A stretch of 17,081 bases of DNA from Avisuccinivibrio_A sp964651505 (GCA_964651505.1 CAZYXT010000049.1:1-17081); one strand, 5' to 3'. Shown: positions 6,196 through 14,782, numbered from the stretch's first letter. Numbers and translations: made by a program. The notes: generated from the letters alone by a model not told the origin.

Positions 6196-8577
6196 ATGAA
6201 ATTTACTAAAGAATGGATCGACGAGTACGTTGAGCAAAACTTAACGGCCGATGAAATTGCCGACATGATCACCATGGCAGGCTTGGAAGTGGATACCGTC
6301 AGCCCCGTATGCGGCCAATTTGACGGCGTGGTCGTGGCCAAAGTGGTCGAGTGCGAGGATCATCCCGACTCGGATCACCTGCATGTCACCAAGGTCGACT
6401 GCGGCGACGGAGAACTGCATCAGGTGGTTTGCGGCGCCCCCAACTGCAGAGCAGGCTTAAAATCGGCTTTTGCCAAGATTGGCGCAAAGCTTCCCGGCAT
6501 CACCATCAAAAAGGCCAAATTGCGCGGGGTCGAGTCTGAGGGCATGATCTGCTCTTATGCCGAATTGGGCATGGCAGAAGAGTCAGACGGCATCATCGAA
6601 CTGCCCGAGGATGCTCTTGTGGGCGCGGATGTGCATGAGTATTTGAAGCTTGACGACAAGGTCATCGACATCGACCTTACCACCAACCGCCCCGACTGCC
6701 TGGGCGTGCGCGGCATCGCCCGCGAGGTTGCCGTCTTGTGCGGCGGCAAGTTCAAAGACTTGCAAGACTGCTCTGTCAGGCCAACCTGCGATGACAAGTA
6801 CACCGTAGAGGTCATCGACAAAGAGGCCTGCCCGCGTTATTTGCACCGCATCGTCAAAAACGTCAATCCCAAGGCCAAAAGCCCCCTCTGGCTGACCGAG
6901 AGGCTGCGCCGCGTGGGCATCCGCTCCATTTCCCCCATCGTGGATGTCACAAACTACGTGATGATGGAGCTGGGACAGCCCATTCACTCTTTTGATTTGG
7001 ACAAGCTCAAAAGCAAGATCATTGTGCGCAAGGCCTATGAAAACGAGAAGCTGACCGTGTTGTCGGGCGAAGAGCTGACTTTAAAGAGCGATACTTTGGT
7101 CATCGCCGACGAAGAAGGGGCCATCGGCATTGCAGGCGTTTTTGGCGGCTTGAATTCGGGCATCGGCACCGATACGGTCAATGTGCTCTTTGAGGTGGCC
7201 TTCTTTGCCCCCGATGCCATCAAGGGCAGACCGCGCGAATACGGCTTGGCCACCGATGCTTCCCACCGCAACGAAAGAGGCGTGGATCCTTATGTGCAGC
7301 GTCTGGCCATGGAAAGGGTCACAAGCCTGCTTATCTCCATTGCAGGAGGAGAGTGCGGCCCCGTGGGCGAGGAGCTTTGCGAAGAATACCTGCCCAAGCG
7401 CAATCAGATCGCCATGCGTCTTGACCGTCTGGCCTTGGTGCTTGGCAAAAAGATTGAGGCGCCCGAGTGCATGAACATCTTGGACAAGCTTGGCATGAAG
7501 CCTGTGCAAAAAGACGAGAACACCATTGCGGTCACCGCCCCGTCTTTTCGCTTTGACATCGAGATTGAAGAAGATCTCTTTGAGGAAATTGCCCGCATTC
7601 ACGGCTACGACAACATCGAAAATGTCTGCCCGAAAGCCATGCTTGTCATGGGCAATCGGAGCGAAAAGGACGTAAAAGATCGCACTGTGCGCCGCACCCT
7701 TACATCTTTGGGTTATAACGAGGCCATCACTTACTCGTTTACCGATCCCAAGATCTTGCAGGTTTTAAGCAACAGCGATCCTGTGATCTTAAAAGAGCCC
7801 ATCAGCATCGAGATGTCGGCCATGCGCACCTCGGTACTCTGTGGATTGCTGACGGCGGCCAAATACAACATTAACCGCCAGCAAAAAAGAGTGCGCCTGT
7901 TTGAGTGCGGTTTGCGCTACATCAAGGATGATTCAAGCGAGTTTGGCATCAACCAAGAGCCCATGGTTGCAGGCCTCATCACAGGCTCATGCGAAGATGA
8001 AAGCTGGGCCGAGCCTCAGCGCAATGTCGACTTTTTTGACGTCAAAGGCGATGTGGAGGCCCTGTTGGCCTTAACCTGCCGTCAAGGCGACTTTAAGGTG
8101 CAAAGAACATCTCAAAAGTATCTGCACCCCGGGCGGGGCGCCGATTTGTATTTGGACGGCGTCATGGTCGGAAGCTTCGGCATGCTGCACCCGGTTGCCC
8201 AAAAGGCCCTGGGCTTCAAGCAAAGCGTCGGAGTCTTTGAGATAAAGCAAAGCGCCATCTTAAAGCGCACCGTGCCTGTCTGCTCTGAGATCTCCAAGTT
8301 CCCGTCGGTGCGCCGCGACTTTGCCTTTGTCTTGGACAAACAAGTTGAGGCCCAAGCCCTGCTTGATGTCATAGGCGCCGAGTGCGGAGCTCTTTTGAGC
8401 GAGGCTCGGATCTTCGATGTGTTCACGGGACAAGGCCTTGGGGACAAGAAGAGCATTGCCTTGGGCGTAACCTTGCAAGACACAGAGCGCACCTTGGATG
8501 ATGCGGCGGTCGACGAGGTTGCCTTAAAGATTGTGGCCGCGGTCAAGGACAAGCTTGGCGGCGTGCTGCGCTCTTAG
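6196..8577 (+). CDS. pheT: phenylalanyl-tRNA synthetase beta subunit
   Basis: Structural, editing and tRNA-binding subunit of PheRS, 793 residues against 795 in E. coli. In order: an N-terminal segment MKFTKEWIDEYV typical of the family; an EMAP-like tRNA-binding domain (about 40-150, with HPDSDHLHVTKVD and VVCGAPNC); the B3/B4 editing domain (about 210-390, with GQPIHSFDLDKL and GIAGVFGG); the B5 helix-turn-helix domain (about 400-475); the degenerate synthetase core; and a C-terminal anticodon-binding FDX-ACB domain (about 700-793, starting SKFPSVRRDFAFVLD). I chose ATG 6196 over an in-frame upstream start inside pheS because it gives the conserved N-terminus and has GAGG 8 bases upstream. 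A strong terminator follows, so pheST forms its own unit; the ihfA gene that follows pheT in enterics is not here. Confidence 0.97.
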   Translation: MKFTKEWIDEYVEQNLTADEIADMITMAGLEVDTVSPVCGQFDGVVVAKVVECEDHPDSDHLHVTKVDCGDGELHQVVCGAPNCRAGLKSAFAKIGAKLPGITIKKAKLRGVESEGMICSYAELGMAEESDGIIELPEDALVGADVHEYLKLDDKVIDIDLTTNRPDCLGVRGIAREVAVLCGGKFKDLQDCSVRPTCDDKYTVEVIDKEACPRYLHRIVKNVNPKAKSPLWLTERLRRVGIRSISPIVDVTNYVMMELGQPIHSFDLDKLKSKIIVRKAYENEKLTVLSGEELTLKSDTLVIADEEGAIGIAGVFGGLNSGIGTDTVNVLFEVAFFAPDAIKGRPREYGLATDASHRNERGVDPYVQRLAMERVTSLLISIAGGECGPVGEELCEEYLPKRNQIAMRLDRLALVLGKKIEAPECMNILDKLGMKPVQKDENTIAVTAPSFRFDIEIEEDLFEEIARIHGYDNIENVCPKAMLVMGNRSEKDVKDRTVRRTLTSLGYNEAITYSFTDPKILQVLSNSDPVILKEPISIEMSAMRTSVLCGLLTAAKYNINRQQKRVRLFECGLRYIKDDSSEFGINQEPMVAGLITGSCEDESWAEPQRNVDFFDVKGDVEALLALTCRQGDFKVQRTSQKYLHPGRGADLYLDGVMVGSFGMLHPVAQKALGFKQSVGVFEIKQSAILKRTVPVCSEISKFPSVRRDFAFVLDKQVEAQALLDVIGAECGALLSEARIFDVFTGQGLGDKKSIALGVTLQDTERTLDDAAVDEVALKIVAAVKDKLGGVLRS

Positions 8578-8592
8578 TTTCATCAGGTTCAA

Positions 8593-8617
8593 AAAAAGCC
8601 GCGGTGGGCGGCTTTTT
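8593..8617 (+). terminator. rho-independent terminator of pheST
   Basis: GCCGC (8598-8602) pairs with GCGGC (8608-8612), flanked by A5 on the left and T5 on the right. The A/T flanks extend the stem to ten pairs around a five-base loop. It starts 16 bases past the pheT stop and could work in both directions. Confidence 0.85.
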
Positions 8618-8620
8618 CGA

Positions 8621-8649
8621 CAGGCCCGGGAGCTTTGCTTTTGGGCCTG
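8621..8649. repeat. inverted repeat upstream of xseB
   Basis: CAGGCCC (8621-8627) is the reverse complement of GGGCCTG (8643-8649), spaced by 15 bases. It lies just after the pheST terminator and just before a weak promoter-like pair TTTGCT (8634-8639) and TACAAT (8657-8662), spacing 17. It could be an operator overlapping that promoter or an RNA hairpin; there is no T run. Confidence 0.3.
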
Positions 8650-8728
8650 TGATCTTTACAATGAGAAATAACGGTTTCAAAAACGCAAATCTGCTTGGCA
8701 GAGCATCAGATATCAAGAGGACAGGATC

Positions 8729-9052
8729 ATGGCCAAAACCGCCTCCAATTTGGAGCAAAGTTTAAACGAGCTTGAGCAGATCGTCTCCAAGCTCGAGCAA
8801 GGGCAGATGACCATCGACGAGGCCATCGCCGCCTATACCAAGGGCATGGAATTGGCAGCCAACTGCCGCAAGAGCCTCGATGAGATGAGCAAAAAAGTGG
8901 CTGCGGTCAATGAGAGGCTGACAGGACAGGATAACCTGCAAGATTGGTCCCAATCCTCTGCCCGTCCTGCCCCGGGGCAGCCTGAAAATACCAAGGCGCA
9001 ATCGCCTGATGCCCAACTTGGCGGCGATGAGAACCCCGATATCCCTTTTTAG
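8729..9052 (+). CDS. xseB: exonuclease VII small subunit with SSB-like C-terminal tip
   Basis: Small helical subunit of exonuclease VII, several copies of which coat the XseA catalytic subunit; the enzyme degrades single-stranded DNA from both ends. Residues 6-64 carry the family signature LEQSLNELEQIVSKLEQGQM, then DEAIAAYTKGMELAANCRKSLDE. At 107 residues it is longer than E. coli XseB (80) because of a polar tail (68-107) rich in Gln, Pro, Ser and Gly that ends GGDENPDIPF. This ending resembles the acidic D-D-I-P-F tip of single-stranded DNA binding protein. AGGA lies a few bases before the ATG. ispA follows, as in many gammaproteobacteria, but here after an unusually long 170-base gap. Confidence 0.93.
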   Translation: MAKTASNLEQSLNELEQIVSKLEQGQMTIDEAIAAYTKGMELAANCRKSLDEMSKKVAAVNERLTGQDNLQDWSQSSARPAPGQPENTKAQSPDAQLGGDENPDIPF

Positions 9053-9124
9053 GATGCTCAAAAGCCCGATCGGGCCTTAACACTCAAAAAGAGCGCCTAA
9101 AGCGGCAAAAGTTTTCAACAGGGC

Positions 9125-9152
9125 TTGTGACAAGAGAATTTGGCGTTAGGAT
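9125..9152 (+). promoter_or_regulatory. candidate promoter of ispA-dxs-ampG
   Basis: TTGTGA (9125-9130) and TAGGAT (9147-9152) are spaced by 16 bases, each matching the sigma-70 consensus at four of six positions. Upstream lies a perfect 12-base palindrome GCCCGATCGGGC (9064-9075), which could be an operator or a weak hairpin. The 170-base gap after xseB makes a separate promoter plausible. Confidence 0.35.
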
Positions 9153-9158
9153 AGACAG

Positions 9159-9212
9159 ATGATCCCCTGGGAACGGCAATTTAAAGACCTCCTTGGGGCG
9201 AATAAATCGTAA
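9159..9212 (+). CDS. possible 17-codon upstream ORF before ispA
   Basis: ATG at 9159 opens a 17-codon frame MIPWERQFKDLLGANKS that stops with TAA at 9210-9212. The stop overlaps the start of the AAGGAG ribosome site of ispA, 10 bases before the ispA ATG, a geometry that would allow coupling of termination and re-initiation. It has no clear ribosome site of its own, and with the predicted promoter it would be nearly leaderless. It could be chance. Confidence 0.25.
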   Translation: MIPWERQFKDLLGANKS

Positions 9213-9222
9213 GGAGTGACAG

Positions 9223-10119
9223 ATGGCTGAGGCTTTGCTTAAATCCTATGCTTTAAAGGTTCAGGAGAGGATCAATGCCTTTTTGCAATCAAGAGCGGAT
9301 GCATTAAGCTCTGATGTGCCTTATTTGAAGGAGGCCATGGCTTATGCTTTGCTTTTGGGCGGCAAAAGATCAAGACCTCTTTTGGTCTATGCAACAGGAG
9401 AAGCCCTGGGCGTCTGCGGCAAAGCGCTTGATCATCTGGCCGCCGCCGTCGAATGCATTCATGCTTATTCTTTGGTGCACGATGACATGCCCGAGATGGA
9501 CAATGACGAATTAAGACGAGGCCGTCTTACCGTGCACAAAAAGTTCGGGGCCGATTTGGCCCTTTTGACGGGCGATGCCCTGCAAACCTTGGCCTTTGAG
9601 ATCCTCTCAACCCCCGATTTGGGGCTTGAGCCTTGCGCGCAGATCAAGTGCCTCAACTATCTGGCCGCAAGCGCAGGCTTTGAGGGCATGTGCGGAGGAC
9701 AGGCCATGGATCTGCATTTTGAAGGCTCGGATCTTGACCTTGAGACCTTAAGATTGTTGCACCGCAAAAAGACCGGAGCCCTCATCAAGGCTGCCGTCAT
9801 GCTGCCTGCCATTGCCGCAGGGACTTTGCCGTCGGTGCAATACGATGCTTTGGAGCGTTACGCAGCTTACACGGGGCTGGCTTTTCAGGTGTGGGACGAC
9901 GTTTTGGATGTGACGGGCTCAACCGAAAAACTGGGCAAGACGGCAGGGGCCGATCAGGCATTGGGCAAGTGCACCTACCCCTCCGTCATGGGACTCAAAC
10001 AATCAAAAGAGTATGCTCAAACCGTGTGCAGGCAGGCACAAGATGCCTTGGCGGTGCTGCCTTTTGATTGCACGGTGCTTCACGAGTTTGCCGGGTTTGC
10101 CGTCAGTCGCGATCATTAA
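9223..10119 (+). CDS. ispA: farnesyl diphosphate synthase
   Basis: Short-chain E-prenyl diphosphate synthase that condenses isopentenyl diphosphate onto dimethylallyl/geranyl diphosphate to give farnesyl diphosphate, the precursor of undecaprenyl and quinone side chains. The 298 residues (299 in E. coli) show GGKRSRPLL (46-54), the first Asp-rich motif DDMPEMD (87-93) followed by ELRRGR, GGQAMDL (158-164), KTGALI (183-188), and the second Asp-rich motif QVWDDVLDVTG (222-232) followed by LGK-AGADQALGKCTYPS. AAGGAG lies 7 bases before the ATG. dxs follows within 20 bases, so both enzymes of isoprenoid supply are co-expressed. Confidence 0.96.
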   Translation: MAEALLKSYALKVQERINAFLQSRADALSSDVPYLKEAMAYALLLGGKRSRPLLVYATGEALGVCGKALDHLAAAVECIHAYSLVHDDMPEMDNDELRRGRLTVHKKFGADLALLTGDALQTLAFEILSTPDLGLEPCAQIKCLNYLAASAGFEGMCGGQAMDLHFEGSDLDLETLRLLHRKKTGALIKAAVMLPAIAAGTLPSVQYDALERYAAYTGLAFQVWDDVLDVTGSTEKLGKTAGADQALGKCTYPSVMGLKQSKEYAQTVCRQAQDALAVLPFDCTVLHEFAGFAVSRDH

Positions 10120-10137
10120 AGTAAAGTGAATAGTGCC

Positions 10138-11988
10138 ATGTCCTTGTTAGATAAAATTACCTCAGGTTCCGATGTCAGGGCTTTGGATCGGCAAGAGCTG
10201 CCTTTGCTGTGCGATGAAGTAAGAAGTTTTTTGATTGAAACTGTCAGCAAGACCACGGGACATTTAGCTTCGGGCCTGGGCGTGGTGGAGCTCACCGTGG
10301 CTTTGCACTACGTCTTCGATACGCCTGACGACAAAATCATCTGGGATGTGGGCCATCAGGCCTATCCGCACAAGATTTTGACCGGACACAAAAAAGAGCT
10401 GGCCACCATCCGCCAAAAAGACGGCTTGCACGCCTTTATCTGGCGCGGAGAGTCTGAAGGCGACGTGCTTTGCACGGGCCATGCCTCAACCTCCATCGGC
10501 TCGGCACTCGGCCTGGCTCTGGCCTACCGCTCATTGGGCATAGATCAAAAAGTGGTTGCGGTGATAGGCGACGGCTCGCTGACAGGCGGCATGGCCTTTG
10601 AGGCTTTGAATCACGCAGGATCGTTTAAAGATTTAAACCTGCTCGTCATCTTAAACGACAACGAGATGAGCATTTCAGAGAACGTGGGGTCGCTGGCGCA
10701 GGGCTTGTCGCAGCTTTTGTCCAATCCCCACTATGCAAAGCTTATCGAAGGTGGCAAAAAGGTTTTGACCAGGCTCCCTGCCGTGCGCGATTTTGCCTTG
10801 CGCGCCCAAGAGCACGTCAAAGGCATGGTGATGCCCGGAACCTTGTTTGAGGAGTTTGGCTTCAACTACATCGGCCCCATTGACGGCCATGACGTCAAAA
10901 GGCTGTGCGCCATTTTGCAAAATTTAAAGGACATGGGCGGCTTGCAGTTTTTGCATGTGCTCACCCGCAAAGGCAAGGGCTACCCTCCTGCCGAAAGCGA
11001 TCCTGTCTGTTATCACGGCGTGCCGGCCTTCGATCCCTCGATGGGCATTCACCCCACCCCGCATCCTGCGGACAAATCTTTTTCGGCCCGCTTTGGAAGA
11101 TGGCTGTGCGATAAGGCTGCAACCGACAAAACCCTCGTTGGGATCACCCCTGCCATGCGCGTGGGATCGGCCATGCAGGAGTTTTCCTTAAAATACCCCG
11201 ATCAGTTTTACGATGTGGCCATTGCCGAGCAGCATGCCCTGGTCTTGGCTTCGGGGCTGGCCGCAGGAGGCATGCATCCTGTGGTGGCCATTTACTCGTC
11301 ATTCTTGCAGCGCGCCTATGACAGCGTCATTCACGATGCGGCCATTCAGGATCTGCCCATTGTGCTGGCCATCGACAGGGCAGGCATCGTCGGCCCCGAC
11401 GGTCCCACCCATCAGGGCATGTTTGACATAGCCTATTTGCGCGCCGTTCCCAATCTGACTATTTTGGCCCCGGCCGATCTTAAGGAGCTGTATCAAATGC
11501 TCAATACGGCCTATAAGCTGGGGCACCCTTGCGCGGTGCGTTATCCGCGCACCATCGGGGAAAAATTCGACGATCCCGTGGATCTTGACGATTGCGCTCC
11601 CCTAAAATCGCAGATCGTGCTCGAAGGTGACGGACAGATCTGCGTGATCGCAGTCGGGCCTTTGGTTTATGACTTCAAAGAGCACTGCCAAAAAATGGGC
11701 TATACCCTGGTAAACCTGAGGGTCATCAAGCCATTAGATGAGCATCTGCTGATAGCTTTGGGCCTTGGCCATCAAGTGATGGTCACCATCGAAGAGGGGG
11801 TGGTGCAAGGGGGCGTTGGCGAGGAGATCACGGCATTGGTGCACTCAAAGACCGCCTGCAAAGTGCGCAACATGGGCCTGCCCGATCGCTTCTTGATGGA
11901 AGGACAGCGAAAAGAGATCCTAGATGAGTGCCTTATCACCTGTGAGGCGCTTGATGCCGTGATCGCAGAGGCCCAAGATGGCCTGTGA
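10138..11988 (+). CDS. dxs: 1-deoxy-D-xylulose 5-phosphate synthase
   Basis: Thiamine diphosphate-dependent enzyme condensing pyruvate with glyceraldehyde 3-phosphate, the entry step of the MEP isoprenoid pathway. From ATG 10138 it is 616 residues (620 in E. coli). Visible are the catalytic His in GHLASGLG (41-48), WDVGHQAYPHKILTG (69-83), the ThDP motif GDGSLTGGMAFEALNHAG (144-161) closing with LNDNEMSISENVG, GFNYIGPIDGHD, and the transketolase pyrimidine-binding part with DVAIAEQHALVLASGL. An in-frame GTG at 10126 gives four more residues. Neither start has a good ribosome site, so translation may be coupled to ispA, whose stop is 18 bases before the ATG. The 3' end overlaps ampG by 11 bases. 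Confidence 0.96.
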   Translation: MSLLDKITSGSDVRALDRQELPLLCDEVRSFLIETVSKTTGHLASGLGVVELTVALHYVFDTPDDKIIWDVGHQAYPHKILTGHKKELATIRQKDGLHAFIWRGESEGDVLCTGHASTSIGSALGLALAYRSLGIDQKVVAVIGDGSLTGGMAFEALNHAGSFKDLNLLVILNDNEMSISENVGSLAQGLSQLLSNPHYAKLIEGGKKVLTRLPAVRDFALRAQEHVKGMVMPGTLFEEFGFNYIGPIDGHDVKRLCAILQNLKDMGGLQFLHVLTRKGKGYPPAESDPVCYHGVPAFDPSMGIHPTPHPADKSFSARFGRWLCDKAATDKTLVGITPAMRVGSAMQEFSLKYPDQFYDVAIAEQHALVLASGLAAGGMHPVVAIYSSFLQRAYDSVIHDAAIQDLPIVLAIDRAGIVGPDGPTHQGMFDIAYLRAVPNLTILAPADLKELYQMLNTAYKLGHPCAVRYPRTIGEKFDDPVDLDDCAPLKSQIVLEGDGQICVIAVGPLVYDFKEHCQKMGYTLVNLRVIKPLDEHLLIALGLGHQVMVTIEEGVVQGGVGEEITALVHSKTACKVRNMGLPDRFLMEGQRKEILDECLITCEALDAVIAEAQDGL

Positions 11989-13402
11989 CAAGAGAGCGCG
12001 CAAAGCACAGATTGAAGAACAGGGCAGCAAAAGTGCAGGTTTGCACAAAGATGCGCTCCCTGATAATGCGCAAGAGGATGCGGCCCCCTGCCTTGAGGAT
12101 GACAGGGAAAACCCGGCTTTAAAGACGGCTGCGCCCACCTCTTTGTTGCGTCAGATTTTTACCAAAAAAATGGGCCTGTGCCTCATCACGGGTTTTAGCT
12201 CGGGCCTGCCTTTGTATGTGTTGTTGAGTCTTCTCACCGCCTTTTTGCGCACAAAAGGGCTCGATCTTAAAACCATCGGGGCCTTGTCTTTGATCATGTT
12301 CCCTTACACCTGGAAGTTTTTGTGGGCACCCTTGCTTGACAGGTGGCAGATCTTGGGCTTCACCCGCCGCAAAGGCTGGATCTTGGCCTCGCAGCTGGTG
12401 CTGATGCTGGGGATAGGCTCCCTGGGTCTGTTTGAGGTGCCTTCTGGCACCGCCGTCATTTGCGCTTTGGCCCTGCTCATTGCCGTGGCTTCTGCCACGC
12501 AGGATATTGCCATCGATGCCTTTCGCCGCGAGCTTTTGGGGGACAACGAGCTTGGCTTGGGCAACTCGCTTTTTGTCAATGCCTACAGGGTGGCAAGCCT
12601 GATCCCGGGCGGGCTGGCTTTAATTTTGGCCGATTTTCTGCCCTGGTCGTGGGTCTTTGCCCTGACGGGGCTGTCGCTGCTGCCAGGGTTCCTAGTCGTC
12701 CTTTTTATGCACGAAAAGCCTGCCGTGTCGGTGCCGCGCACCTTAAAAGATGCGGTGGTTAAGCCATTTTACGAATTTATCTCCCGTCAGGGCATAGGGG
12801 CCGCCTTATTGTGCGTAAGTTTTGTCTTTTTGTATAAGCTTGGCGATTCAATGGCCACGGCTCTGGCCACCCCCTTTTATTTGGACATGGGCTACTCCCT
12901 CACGCAGATCGGCATCGTGGCCAAAAACGTCGGTTTGTGGTCGATGGTGCTAGGCGGCCTTTTGGGCGGGATCTGGATGCTTAAGATCGGCATCAACAAG
13001 GCCCTGTGGTATTTTGGTTTGGGGCAGCTTGTCACCATCTTGGGCTTCTATCTGCTGGCTAAATGGTCGGCTGCTGGCCATCCCGGGATTGCGGCCTTGG
13101 CCTTGGTGATAGGAGCCGAGGCTTTGGGGGCAGGCCTGGGGACGGCGGCCTTTGTGGCCTTCATTGCCCGCGAAACCTCCCCTGCCTATACGGCCACGCA
13201 ATTTGCTTTGCTGACCTCGTTTTCGGCCGTGCCGCGCACTTTTTGCAATGCGGCCACGGGCTTTTTGGTCGAAGGGCTGGGCTGGGAAAACTTTTTCTTG
13301 CTGTGCACGGCTTTGGCGGTGCCTGGCATGCTGCTCTTGTTCAAGGTGGCCCCTTTCTTTGCAGAAGGCTCATCATTCGGCAGGCAAAAAGCAGGGACAT
13401 AG
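11978..13402 (+). CDS. ampG: AmpG-like muropeptide MFS permease
   Basis: Inner-membrane major facilitator that imports anhydro-muropeptides (GlcNAc-anhMurNAc peptides) for peptidoglycan recycling. The family pattern is clear: LITGFSSGLPLY near residue 70, LDLKTIGALSLIMFPYTWKF with APLLDR, ASATQDIAIDAFRRELL, LYKLGDSMATALATPFYL, and GAGLGTAAFVAFI followed by TATQFALLTSFSAVPR. I count about 12 membrane helices; E. coli AmpG has 14, and the last two are absent here. A hydrophilic extension of about 60 residues (rich in Lys, Asp, Glu) precedes the first helix. The ATG at 11978 lies inside the dxs end with AGAGG 5 bases upstream, supporting both the long start and translational coupling. A related MFS substrate cannot be excluded. 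Confidence 0.87.
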   Translation: MACDKRARKAQIEEQGSKSAGLHKDALPDNAQEDAAPCLEDDRENPALKTAAPTSLLRQIFTKKMGLCLITGFSSGLPLYVLLSLLTAFLRTKGLDLKTIGALSLIMFPYTWKFLWAPLLDRWQILGFTRRKGWILASQLVLMLGIGSLGLFEVPSGTAVICALALLIAVASATQDIAIDAFRRELLGDNELGLGNSLFVNAYRVASLIPGGLALILADFLPWSWVFALTGLSLLPGFLVVLFMHEKPAVSVPRTLKDAVVKPFYEFISRQGIGAALLCVSFVFLYKLGDSMATALATPFYLDMGYSLTQIGIVAKNVGLWSMVLGGLLGGIWMLKIGINKALWYFGLGQLVTILGFYLLAKWSAAGHPGIAALALVIGAEALGAGLGTAAFVAFIARETSPAYTATQFALLTSFSAVPRTFCNAATGFLVEGLGWENFFLLCTALAVPGMLLLFKVAPFFAEGSSFGRQKAGT

Positions 13403-13472
13403 GCCCGCTCTGATGCATTGAAAGCACAAAACCATTGCGTGCAGGCGGGACTTTCTTTTAAATCTTAAAACC

Positions 13473-13498
13473 AAAAAAGCCTGCCCTGAGGACAGGCT
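13473..13498 (-). terminator. rho-independent terminator of flgT
   Basis: On the minus strand AGCCTG (13493-13498) pairs with CAGGCT (13478-13483), with an inner CC/GG after a one-base bulge, and TTTTTT follows (13478 down to 13473). It lies 40 bases past the flgT stop. The plus-strand side has no T run, so it is mainly a minus-strand terminator. Confidence 0.75.
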
Positions 13499-13537
13499 GC
13501 GGTGAAGCTTAATATCGGTTTTAAATCTGCTTGTTGT

Positions 13538-14710
13538 TTAGTTTAAAAGCACGATGTCGTCGGCGCTGACCGTGACCAGGCCGTGACTGAGATCCAACGG
13601 AGTGAGGCGGCAGGATTGGGCATAGACCTCGGCTACGCGGTAGACCGAGCCCTGCTGGCCTGCATCATAGGATCTTTGGCGGCGATCGTGGTTTTGATAG
13701 GTGTGCACCACCGTAAAGTCGCTGCCTTCGCGCACGCCGTTTTCCGATCCCAAGCCTATGATGAGGTCTGATCCTTTGACTTCGATGACCCGGGCTTTGG
13801 CCTTGGTGCAGGCAATCTCATCGATGATGTCGAGGCTTGCCTCGCTTGTGACGCTCAAAACCCTTTGGCCGTAGCTTGAGGCCAAAAAGCTTTCCGAGCG
13901 CACATCCACGAATTCGCCCTGCTTGAAAGTCCAATCGCCTTCAACCCGGTAATTCTTGCTGAAGACCAGGGAGCTGTCCACGGCATCGTAGATGTTTAAG
14001 GTAAAGTCCAAGGTGCGGGTGGGCGTGTAAAGAAGCTTGGAGAGGGGATTGGAGCCTGATTGGGACAGGGCAAGCGATCTGATGGTGCCTGTAATCACGT
14101 ATTGCACCCCATCCTGCATGGACAGCGACCTGAGCCCTTTGATGTCGCCGTCGGAAAGGCGCGATCCTGATGAGCTCAAAAAGCGCAGGGGGCGTTGATC
14201 GAGGATCTTAAGCGAGCCGCTTTCTTTTAACTTGTTGTAAATAAGGTAGGAGAGTTCTTTGTTAAACTCCTCGAGGCCCGAGGCGCCTGCATAGGTGGTG
14301 GGCTCTTCAAAGACGATGGTCAAAGGCAGCACCGAGTGGCGGATGGCCGAGGAGCATTTGTTCATGGTAATGAGCTCTTCGTCGATAAACACCCTCACCC
14401 TCAAGCTTACGGCATGGGTGGTGGCTTGTTCTTCCATCACCGTGGTCCTTTTGACAGGATAGTGCATGTCCGTCAAAAACCCGGGACCTGCCTGACCATT
14501 GGTGTAGGTGCGATAAAACTTGGCATTGGCTCCTGCTTTGACCAAGGCTGCTTCCACGGCATTGTCGATGGCAGCTTGGCGGGCCTTGGCTATGTCGCCA
14601 TTTTCGATGGCGGCCCGGCCTTGGGCTTCATACCATTGGGCAAAGGCGGCGTTGCCAAGCAAAAGCATGCCTCCCATTAAGGAAAACAAAGCAAGTTTGA
14701 AAGGGTGCAT
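13538..14710 (-). CDS. flgT: flagellar H-ring protein FlgT
   Basis: Periplasmic component of the H-ring that surrounds the LP ring of polar, usually sodium-driven flagella, needed in Vibrio to stabilise the basal body and help assemble the MotX/MotY T-ring. From ATG 14710 the protein has 390 residues: a signal peptide (1-24, cleavage after AFA), an N-terminal domain QWYEAQGRAAIENGDIAKAR followed by AIDNAVEAALVKAGA (25-110), a middle domain (about 120-300) with VQYVITGTIRSLAL and TLDFTLNIYDAVDSSLVFSK, and a C-terminal beta domain (about 303-390). C119 and C301 might form a disulphide. The longer in-frame start at 14827 would bury the signal peptide, and CGAGG lies 5-6 bases before ATG 14710. 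It is transcribed away from flgO, across a shared control region. Confidence 0.88.
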   Translation of the reverse strand: MHPFKLALFSLMGGMLLLGNAAFAQWYEAQGRAAIENGDIAKARQAAIDNAVEAALVKAGANAKFYRTYTNGQAGPGFLTDMHYPVKRTTVMEEQATTHAVSLRVRVFIDEELITMNKCSSAIRHSVLPLTIVFEEPTTYAGASGLEEFNKELSYLIYNKLKESGSLKILDQRPLRFLSSSGSRLSDGDIKGLRSLSMQDGVQYVITGTIRSLALSQSGSNPLSKLLYTPTRTLDFTLNIYDAVDSSLVFSKNYRVEGDWTFKQGEFVDVRSESFLASSYGQRVLSVTSEASLDIIDEIACTKAKARVIEVKGSDLIIGLGSENGVREGSDFTVVHTYQNHDRRQRSYDAGQQGSVYRVAEVYAQSCRLTPLDLSHGLVTVSADDIVLLN

Positions 14711-14782
14711 ATAAGCCTCGCTGCGTCCTGTGGACCGGTTGTGAAGATATGCCCGCCCCGGGGGACAGGCCTGAAAGCTTGA

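Noticed and set aside
7081..7602. A 173-codon minus frame inside pheT
   Set aside because: It is an antisense shadow of a conserved coding region; no domain, no ribosome site.
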